Shown here one piece after another: positions 10,248 through 16,226 of a DNA stretch of 16,226 bases. The number at the start of each line of letters is the position of its first letter. The stretch's first letter is position 1. This DNA comes from CAYZAK01 sp964476445 (GTDB lineage: Bacteria; CG03; SLGR01; JAGXOG01). The notes beneath the pieces are model-generated. The model was not told the origin of the DNA and did not search any database. It saw nothing but the letters and a program-made list of their open reading frames with translations. The position numbers and the translations under genes were made by a program. The stretch is from assembly GCA_964476445.1 (NCBI GenBank), contig CAYZAK010000038.1, positions 1 to 16,226 of the forward strand. Reading direction: 5' to 3'.

Positions 10248-12026
10248 AATAATAAGATCAAAAAATCAGTTTCACCGGAAATAAAGGTAGTGAAAAATAT
10301 TTCAAAAATCATCTTTGCTATTATAGGTGTTGTTATTTTTAATGCCGGATTGGCCCAAAGCGCTTTTTACGAAGAACTTGATACCGGAGCACGGTCCCGG
10401 GCGATGGGGGGCGCATATACAGCGGAAATTAACAGGATTGACGGAGTCTTTTACAACCCGGCGGGTATGGGAGGGTTAACTAATCTGGAATTAAATACCT
10501 CTTATGAACAAAAATTTATGGGATTAACCGATGAGTCTTCTCTGGGAAGGTATATTTTAGGTGTGGGTTACCCCCTTGACTTTACGGATACGGAACTGGG
10601 CGCAGCAGGATTAACTATAAACCGTTTTGGGTTGGATGATCTGTACTCGGAATTGGCTATAGGTTTACTCTACGGTTATCCGGTTTCCGAGAAGATTCTT
10701 TTAGGTGCTCATCTTAAACTGCTCAGCGTAAATTACGGCGAAACGGAATATACCCGTCAAAACCCTGTTTTTGACGGAGGCTACACAGCACTCGCGTTCA
10801 GTCCGGATATAGGAGCGATATATAAAATTAACAGTAATTATAAAGTAGGATTGTCAATACTTAATTTAACCGCTCCGGATATAGGCTTAAAATATGAAAA
10901 TAAAGTGAAAAGAAATATCCGGTTGGGAGGAAAAATGGCTCAGGATACTTTTAATTTAAATCTTGCTTTAACCCATTTGCCCGGTAGTATAAGAGCCCAT
11001 GCAGGACTGGAGACCTGGTTGCTGGGGAAATCCCTTTTTCTAAGGGGAGGATTTAATATGGGGAGCGCGAATTACCGTAATCTTTCGTTGGGGTTGGGTT
11101 ATAGATACGATCGGATAAGTGTGGACTATTCCTGGAACTATCCTCTGTCCGGAATAGATGATATGTTAGGTAATCATCAGGTTAGTTTTGGATATTATTT
11201 TGGGGAAGAAAAACCCGAAGAAACAATAAGGGAAGAGCCGCCGCCGCGGCCCGGACCCCAGACGGTTGCCGCACCGGGTGAAAGTGGCAGCATAATTGAT
11301 CCTGATAGGCCATTGCCCGCGCATGTTGTGGAAAAAGATATTCCCGAGTATAGAAGGGACCAGGCTGTAGAAGAACTGCAAAAAGGAAAAGAGGCTCTGG
11401 AGCGTCAGAATTTTGCGGAAGTAAAAGAAAGATTTGAGACAGCGGACAGACTTTTGGAAGGAGATACGGAGATCCAGGAGCAATTAACCCGGATAGAGAG
11501 GATCACTCAATATGTAGCTACAAACGAGTTTGACAGAGAAACAATATCTCAACTCCCGGAAGAAGAACAAAAAGAGGCAGAAACAAGATATAGACTTTTG
11601 ACTAACGGGATCCGGGGGCTGTTGAATGATAACCCTGAAGAGGCAATAAAGAATATAGCCTATGCAACTCAAATATGGCCGGAAGATGAAAATTTAAAAA
11701 GAATGCTTGAAGAAGAAATACAGGAGAGATATCCCCGGGAATACGCAAATAATAGATTTTACATAGAGACAAACTGGGTAGATCAACTTCTGGCCGAATC
11801 CCTGGAATATTTTTATGACGGGCGCTACAGCATGGCGATAAGAAAATGTCGCGAGGTTCTGGAATTAGAGCCGACTAATACTGTGGCGCTTACCCGCCTG
11901 GGATCAATCCACTGGGCCAGAGGGGACGAAGATGTGGCCTATTCGCTTTGGGAAAGAGTTCTGGAAATAGACCCGAATAATCAGGAAGTATTGCCTATGA
12001 TGGAAGAATATGAACAGGAGAATTAA
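10245..12026 (+). CDS. PorV/PorQ-like outer-membrane barrel protein with C-terminal TPR region
   Basis: Probably an outer-membrane barrel with a periplasmic helical tail. Residues 1-39 form a signal peptide with a long N-region, a hydrophobic stretch from about 19 to 36 and likely cleavage after AQS, before AFYEEL. The mature start AFYEELDTGARSRAMGGAYTA and FYNPAGMGG match the PorV/PorQ family (FadL-like fold), which in type IX secretion carries cargo with C-terminal sorting domains. Alternating beta-strand pattern runs to about residue 322. A Glu/Pro-rich linker (about 323-365, including EEPPPRPGP) leads to a charged helical region to 593, with two convincing TPRs near the end (DGRYSMAIRKCREVLELEPTN and RGDEDVAYSLWERVLEIDPNN). 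PorV itself lacks such a tail. The one-base overlap with the giant gene suggests co-production and a physical partnership, which is inference. A GTG at 10290 is an alternative start. Confidence 0.8.
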   Translation: MNNKIKKSVSPEIKVVKNISKIIFAIIGVVIFNAGLAQSAFYEELDTGARSRAMGGAYTAEINRIDGVFYNPAGMGGLTNLELNTSYEQKFMGLTDESSLGRYILGVGYPLDFTDTELGAAGLTINRFGLDDLYSELAIGLLYGYPVSEKILLGAHLKLLSVNYGETEYTRQNPVFDGGYTALAFSPDIGAIYKINSNYKVGLSILNLTAPDIGLKYENKVKRNIRLGGKMAQDTFNLNLALTHLPGSIRAHAGLETWLLGKSLFLRGGFNMGSANYRNLSLGLGYRYDRISVDYSWNYPLSGIDDMLGNHQVSFGYYFGEEKPEETIREEPPPRPGPQTVAAPGESGSIIDPDRPLPAHVVEKDIPEYRRDQAVEELQKGKEALERQNFAEVKERFETADRLLEGDTEIQEQLTRIERITQYVATNEFDRETISQLPEEEQKEAETRYRLLTNGIRGLLNDNPEEAIKNIAYATQIWPEDENLKRMLEEEIQERYPREYANNRFYIETNWVDQLLAESLEYFYDGRYSMAIRKCREVLELEPTNTVALTRLGSIHWARGDEDVAYSLWERVLEIDPNNQEVLPMMEEYEQEN

Positions 12027-12048
12027 AGTATATAAATTCTTTTTGTAA
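12027..12048. other. 22-bp convergent intergenic gap
   Basis: This is all that separates the stop codons of the two facing operons. It is AT-rich and contains a short T run (12040-12044). AATTAAAG at 12021-12028 could pair imperfectly with CTTTTTGTAATT at 12039-12050, but I see no strong GC-rich hairpin for either direction. Confidence 0.6.
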
Positions 12049-12786
12049 TTATTTTCCCCATGCCAGTCGTTCGGCTAAAAATTTAGGAAGGTTTTCTGAT
12101 AGAATTTTATTTTGAGTTTTTTGAACTTCATACTTTATTCTGTGAAGGGACAGGTCTTTTGAATCTGTATTGTAAATACATACACAGGATCTAGGATTTC
12201 TGTCCCTGGGCTGTCCTACCGAACCAACATTTACAATATAATTATAATCAGGATTTATCTTAATCTTATTATTTTGAGAAAATAATTTTAATTCTATTTT
12301 TTTATGATTATCCCGCTGAAAACAGGCCGGACAGTGGGTATGGCCTATAAAACAGAGGGAGGTATCCATTTTTTTGAAATTTCTGGATGCGATTGTAGAG
12401 TCAAAAAGGTATTCTGAAAGGGGCGCCCGGGGGCTGCCATGTACAAACATCAAGTTGTTTTCGGTTATACGAACTTTCCGGGACCCTAAAAATTTCAACT
12501 GTTCGGTGGTTAGTTGTTTCTGGGTCCATTTAATGGCCCGAGAGGCTACTGAATTAAAACTTTTAATTTTTTTTAAATCAACTGCAGTCCTGTCATGATT
12601 GCCGGCTACAGTATCCAAATTAGCAGTTTCACGTATCAAGTTTAGGCAAGTATTAGGTTGGGGCCCGTAACCGACCACATCCCCGCAGTTGATGATACGG
12701 TCTACTCTTTTTTCCTCAAGAAATGAAAGCACTTTTTTCAGGGCTTCGTAGTTGCCGTGTATATCAGATATTATTCCGTAAAGCAA
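12049..12786 (-). CDS. Calcineurin-like metallophosphoesterase
   Basis: A cytoplasmic dinuclear-metal phosphoesterase of the small bacterial/archaeal type (YfcE- and MJ0936-like, Metallophos_2); the physiological substrate is unknown. At 245 residues it is normal length. All expected metal-site motifs are present: SDIHGN (D8, H10), CGDVVGYGP (D36), GNHD (N63, H64), FVHGSPRAP (H116) and GHTH (H149, H151), followed by NVGSVGQPRDRNPRS, a usual late motif of this subgroup. There is no signal peptide. The start is TTG at 12784-12786, one codon after the TAA of the upstream glycosyltransferase gene and in its frame; no other start is possible nearby before D8. A GGAAGG lies about 14 bases upstream, rather far for a Shine-Dalgarno site, so reinitiation by the same ribosome is plausible. 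It is last in the smc operon. Confidence 0.9.
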   Translation of the reverse strand: MLYGIISDIHGNYEALKKVLSFLEEKRVDRIINCGDVVGYGPQPNTCLNLIRETANLDTVAGNHDRTAVDLKKIKSFNSVASRAIKWTQKQLTTEQLKFLGSRKVRITENNLMFVHGSPRAPLSEYLFDSTIASRNFKKMDTSLCFIGHTHCPACFQRDNHKKIELKLFSQNNKIKINPDYNYIVNVGSVGQPRDRNPRSCVCIYNTDSKDLSLHRIKYEVQKTQNKILSENLPKFLAERLAWGK

Positions 12787-12789
12787 GTA

Positions 12790-13500
12790 TTAAAAAAATT
12801 CCTTCCCCGAAAATTTGCGGTGTATAACTTTGAGAACAAAAACCGGTAATTTAATTATTCTGGGAAATCTCCAGGGTTCCATTAAAAGACGCCAGCACCA
12901 TTCTAAACCGGTTCTCCTCAGTAAAGAAGGCGCTCTTTTTAAATTTCCGCTTATAACATCAAAACTTCCCCCGATTCCCATAATCAGCCCGGTACTGATC
13001 AAATGTTTATTGTTGTTAATCCATAATTCCTGTTTTTTCATATTTAAACCCACAAAAAGTATTTCGGGATTAGCCCGGTTTATTTTTTTTATTATTTTTT
13101 TATTTTCATCATCTGAGAAATATCCGTGATGATACCCGCAGATAACTGTATTTTTTAATTTTTTTTTAAGATTTTGACCGGCTTTGCGGGCCACTTCCGG
13201 TTTACCACCTAAAAAAAAAGATCGGTTACCTTTTTTAATTAAAGTCTGCATTAACTCTATTCCCGGATAACGGCAGAATTTTTTGAAACCCTTAAAAAAT
13301 AAAGTAGCAGCTAAACTTATTCCTATGCTGTCAGAAATTATCAGATCCGCTTCTTTTAAAGTATTTAAAAAATTTTCGTCTTTCCAGCCTTCTAATAGCA
13401 TCAACGTATTTAAGGTAACAATATTTCTGGCGTTTTTTTTATTTTTGGAAAACTGAATACTTTGGGCTAATATTTCCGTTTTAGTTAGAGGTGTGAGCAT
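12790..13500 (-). CDS. WecG/TagA/CpsF-family glycosyltransferase
   Basis: Probably transfers a sugar from a UDP-sugar (UDP-ManNAc or UDP-ManNAcA in characterised members) onto a polyprenyl-linked acceptor in envelope polysaccharide synthesis, at the inner face of the cytoplasmic membrane. The 236 residues cover the whole GT26 domain: VTLNTLMLL (T29), SDSIGI (D57), RYPGIELM, FFLGGKPEVARKA, GYFSDDE, GLNMKKQELWI, GIGGSFDVISGNLKRAP and a basic tail with RRTGLEWCWRLLMEPWR. T29 and D57 lie 28 residues apart, as do the catalytic Thr and Asp I recall for Thermoanaerobacter TagA. The family's usual PDG here reads SDS. The arginine-rich end is the membrane-binding appendage in known members. The ATG lies six bases after the smc stop with no visible Shine-Dalgarno site, so translation is likely coupled to smc. 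The exact sugar and polymer cannot be told. Confidence 0.9.
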   Translation of the reverse strand: MLTPLTKTEILAQSIQFSKNKKNARNIVTLNTLMLLEGWKDENFLNTLKEADLIISDSIGISLAATLFFKGFKKFCRYPGIELMQTLIKKGNRSFFLGGKPEVARKAGQNLKKKLKNTVICGYHHGYFSDDENKKIIKKINRANPEILFVGLNMKKQELWINNNKHLISTGLIMGIGGSFDVISGNLKRAPSLLRRTGLEWCWRLLMEPWRFPRIIKLPVFVLKVIHRKFSGKEFF

Positions 13501-13506
13501 ATTAAG

Positions 13507-16226
13507 TTAGCTTTTTTCAGCTGCTGATTTTGCTTCTCTGAGTTTAACAGAAATTATTTTGGATACTCCGAATTCTTCCATAGTAATACCGTAAAAGGTA
13601 TCACACATTTCCATAGTTGACTTGTTGTGAGTTACCATTATAAACTGAGTGGTTGTGGTATAATCTTTCAGCATTCTTAAAAATCTACGTAAATTAATCT
13701 CATCAAGCTGGGCATCTACTTCATCAAGAATACAAAAAGGAGTTGGTTTTACCTCGTAGACGGCAAACATTAAAGCGATAGCGCACATCGATTTTTCTCC
13801 GCCGGAAATTAATTTAAGAGAGTTCATCTTTTTTCCTTCGGGCCGGGCCTTTATCTGTATTCCGCTTTCTAAAATATTATCCGGTTCGGTCAGCTCTAAA
13901 TAAGCCGCTCCACCTTCAAATAATTTTTTAAATATTTTCTTGAAATTTTTATTAACCATATGAAAGGTTTTCCTAAATTTGTGGCGGGTGTTTTTTTCAA
14001 TATTATGTACTATCTTCTGGAGATTTTTATCGGATGATTCAAGATCTTTCACATGTTTTTGTATAAATTCAAAACGTTCGTGCTCTTTTTGATATTCGTC
14101 GGGGGCTTCTAAGTTAACGTTTCCAATACGGGAAATTTTATTTTTCAAATCATATATTTCATCATTGCTAACTTTTTGATCCCGGTAGTCTTTCCGGGCT
14201 TTCTCAAGAGAAGTATCCAGGTCGTCTCTTAGGCGAATTTTTATATTTTTTAATCGTTCTTTTAACCGGGACTTAGACTGTTTTTTATTACCGGCGCGTT
14301 CTTTTTTTTGTTCAAGTTGTTTTTCACATTTTATCAGTTCTTTTTTCTTTTCCCTCAGCAGTCTAATAAATTTGTTCCGGTATTTTTCTTTTTCATTTAT
14401 ATTTTGTATAAGTTCATTTTTATTTTTATTGAGTTTAGCTATTCTATCTTTGTCCTTTAGGTTGCGTTTACTGTTATTTTTAAGCTGGTATTTAAGGTCC
14501 TTCAAAGAATTTTTGATATTGATATTGTCTTTTTGAAGTCGGTCTCTATTATCTTGTAAATCCCGTAAAGCTTTTTTTTGTTGGTTTTTTTGACTGTTAA
14601 GGGTTTCTTTACTGGCATTTACCTTAGCCAGCTTTTCTGTAACCTTATTAACTTGTGATTCTAAATTCTGCAATTTCTGTTTTTTATCAAAAATATTACT
14701 GGTAATATTTTTTTCCTGGATATTAAAATTTTTTATTTTATCTTCATCAAGCTGGTTTTCCTTAAAATTACCCAATAGTTGTTTGGTTTTTTTTAATTCT
14801 GCTCTGGTGTATTCGTAGTTGCCCTGCAGCTGGCTGATTTTTTGATTGGTTTTAAAAAGTTTGTCCCGCAACTTAGTTTTTTTAGTATCGGCAGTGGTAA
14901 TTTTCTCTTCAATTCTTTTTTTCTCGTTATTTATACGGTCTATATGATTTTCTTTAGATTTAAGCTTTTTTCTTAGCTGTTTAATCTCTTTTTCTAAGCT
15001 TAAAAGATGTCTGCCCCGGACCGGTATATCCCCGCCGCCGGAAATTACGCAGTTATCTTTCCATATTAATTCCTGTTTTACAGAACAGTTTTGAGTTATA
15101 TAAACTAAAATTTTTTTATATGGATCTTTAATATTTATGTTAACCGGCAATGTGGAATTTGAATATTCGGGCAGACGGTTTAAGATCAGAAAAGTAAGGG
15201 GAGGCAGATTGTTCTCTTTAAGAAAATTAATTGCCTCTAAAACTGTATCCCGGTTCTCAGATATTATCCATCCTGTTTTTTCACCTATAAACGGGATAAT
15301 TTTTTTAAAATCATCTTTAGATAAATTTTCTTCTAAAATAGCTGATAGCGCCCCTCTGATTCCACTAATGTTTTTTTTAGAAAGTTTTTCAATGCTCAAT
15401 AACTGGGGAAGGTACTTTTTTCCCGAATCCAGCTCACTTTTTCGACTGTGATAATTTTTAAGAAGTTCTTCTCTTTTCTGTTTGGCGACATCAATATCCT
15501 GGTTTAAACTGGTATGTTTTTTTTGTAAATTTTCGCCGGTTTTATTCAGTGTATTTAACTCTTTTTTTAAGGTATCAGCATGTTGCTTTTCTTTTTCTAT
15601 ATTTTTTCCGAGTTCTTTATGTGAAGAAGTTAATTTCGCTTTATTGGATTTTAAGTCTTTTAGCTTGGCTTGAGATATTTTTTTTTGACTTTTTATATCC
15701 ATTTTTTTGTTTCTGATTGAAGTCAGTTTTTGTTCAAAACTGAGAATATCATCTTTTAAATTTTTAATACGGTTAAATAAGTTTTTCTTTTTTTTGTTTA
15801 ATTCCCTGGATATTTTTTGTAGCTTTTGGTGGTTCTTTTTAAAATCATAGTCGGATTTTTTTTCTTTGGCGGTATTAATTTTTTTTTGTAATTCGTTTAT
15901 ATTTTTACGGTTATATTCTAAATTGGATTCTAGCCTTTTTATCTCGGATTTAAGTCTTTTTTGGGTGGCATTGAAATTTTCTATTCGTTCAGAAATTATT
16001 GCAGTTTTGCTTTTTACCCGGCTAAGCTGTTTGTTATTATCAATTATTAATTCATCAGTATTCTCTTTTTTTGTCTCCAGATCTGTTACTCTGGTAAATA
16101 TTTTTGCTTTTCTGGAGGATAATTTAGAAATATCTTGTTTAATTGTTTTTAGATTTTTTAAATGGCCATTTAGCTTTTTATTGATGGCATTATATTCATG
16201 ACAGAGCTGGCTAAGAACCAGATAGT
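13507..16226 (-). CDS. smc: Chromosome segregation ATPase SMC (5' partial)
   Basis: The ABC-type ATPase of bacterial condensin, which organises and separates chromosomes. The frame is open to the right edge (I read no stop up to 16226), so the ATG at 15702 is internal. Visible are 905 residues: an incoming coiled coil (about 15410-16226), the hinge (about 15005-15410), the return coiled coil (about 14135-15005) and the C-terminal head (13510-14135). The head has GNVNLEAPDEY, the signature LISGGEKS (13789-13812), Walker B with FCILDEVDAQLDE (13699-13737), the catalytic Glu in DEVDA, and QFIMVTHNKSTMEMCD with the switch His. The order and YGITMEEFGVSKIISV are typical of SMC, not Rad50, RecN or MukB. 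The Walker A head and roughly 230-270 residues lie outside. The coiled coils are extremely Lys/Asn-rich and AT-rich, and the hinge looks short. It heads the visible part of the operon. Confidence 0.93.
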   Translation of the reverse strand, partial: YLVLSQLCHEYNAINKKLNGHLKNLKTIKQDISKLSSRKAKIFTRVTDLETKKENTDELIIDNNKQLSRVKSKTAIISERIENFNATQKRLKSEIKRLESNLEYNRKNINELQKKINTAKEKKSDYDFKKNHQKLQKISRELNKKKKNLFNRIKNLKDDILSFEQKLTSIRNKKMDIKSQKKISQAKLKDLKSNKAKLTSSHKELGKNIEKEKQHADTLKKELNTLNKTGENLQKKHTSLNQDIDVAKQKREELLKNYHSRKSELDSGKKYLPQLLSIEKLSKKNISGIRGALSAILEENLSKDDFKKIIPFIGEKTGWIISENRDTVLEAINFLKENNLPPLTFLILNRLPEYSNSTLPVNINIKDPYKKILVYITQNCSVKQELIWKDNCVISGGGDIPVRGRHLLSLEKEIKQLRKKLKSKENHIDRINNEKKRIEEKITTADTKKTKLRDKLFKTNQKISQLQGNYEYTRAELKKTKQLLGNFKENQLDEDKIKNFNIQEKNITSNIFDKKQKLQNLESQVNKVTEKLAKVNASKETLNSQKNQQKKALRDLQDNRDRLQKDNINIKNSLKDLKYQLKNNSKRNLKDKDRIAKLNKNKNELIQNINEKEKYRNKFIRLLREKKKELIKCEKQLEQKKERAGNKKQSKSRLKERLKNIKIRLRDDLDTSLEKARKDYRDQKVSNDEIYDLKNKISRIGNVNLEAPDEYQKEHERFEFIQKHVKDLESSDKNLQKIVHNIEKNTRHKFRKTFHMVNKNFKKIFKKLFEGGAAYLELTEPDNILESGIQIKARPEGKKMNSLKLISGGEKSMCAIALMFAVYEVKPTPFCILDEVDAQLDEINLRRFLRMLKDYTTTTQFIMVTHNKSTMEMCDTFYGITMEEFGVSKIISVKLREAKSAAEKS

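Noticed and set aside
11166..11483. Minus-strand open frames inside the PorV-TPR gene (also 11484-11672)
   Set aside because: Low-complexity reading of the opposite strand of a well-supported gene; no domain or start context.
12021..12050. Bidirectional terminator between the convergent genes
   Set aside because: Only an imperfect AT-only stem with a large loop can be drawn; too weak to annotate as a terminator.
12784..13509. TAA readthrough or a reassigned code joining smc, the glycosyltransferase and the phosphoesterase
   Set aside because: TAA ends all five genes, and each protein has family-typical ends at these stops, so they are separate genes under a standard code.
15700..15702. ATG as the start of the SMC gene
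   Set aside because: The frame stays open to 16226 and encodes coiled coil typical of SMC; a start here would lack the N-terminal ATPase half.
12790..16226. Many T runs on the + strand as terminators or frameshift sites
   Set aside because: They are AAA/AAG lysine codons read on the minus strand within continuous coding frames.

Overview
The window looks like chromosomal DNA from an uncultured Gram-negative (diderm) bacterium. It encodes an outer-membrane PorV/PorQ-type barrel and a surface protein with a FlgD-like, type IX-style C-terminal domain. These are common in Bacteroidetes and Fibrobacteres, and in candidate lineages such as Elusimicrobia and Omnitrophica. The order of the conserved genes does not let me name the phylum. 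All five genes end in TAA and there is no sign of a non-standard code. I see no tRNA, rRNA, CRISPR or insertion sequence.

Layout. Five protein genes fill almost the whole window. On the + strand, bases 1 to 10245 are the 3' part of one giant gene whose frame is already open at base 1. It encodes at least 3,414 residues: 31 complete immunoglobulin-like repeats (plus the tail of one more), an FN3-like domain, a beta-rich module, and a FlgD/type IX-like C-terminal domain. Its TAA overlaps by one base the ATG of a 593-residue protein that joins a PorV/PorQ-like barrel to a helical TPR region. This operon meets a minus-strand operon tail to tail across only 22 bases.

The minus-strand operon, in transcription order, is smc (its 5' end is off the right edge), a WecG/TagA/CpsF-family glycosyltransferase, and a calcineurin-like metallophosphoesterase. 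The three lie in one reading frame, separated by gaps of 6 and 3 bases. These genes are visibly more AT-rich and lysine-rich than the + strand pair.

How the genes may work together. The giant repeat protein looks like a long, acidic, nearly cysteine-free surface fibre or adhesin. The coupled barrel-TPR protein is the obvious candidate for its outer-membrane partner, by analogy with PorV in the type IX secretion system; this is inference. The minus-strand genes are chromosome organisation (smc), envelope polysaccharide synthesis (glycosyltransferase) and a phosphoesterase of unknown substrate. Their linkage looks like housekeeping co-transcription, not one pathway. The most notable features are the repeat array with its long/short alternation near the C-terminus, the coupled PorV-TPR gene, and an apparently shortened SMC hinge.
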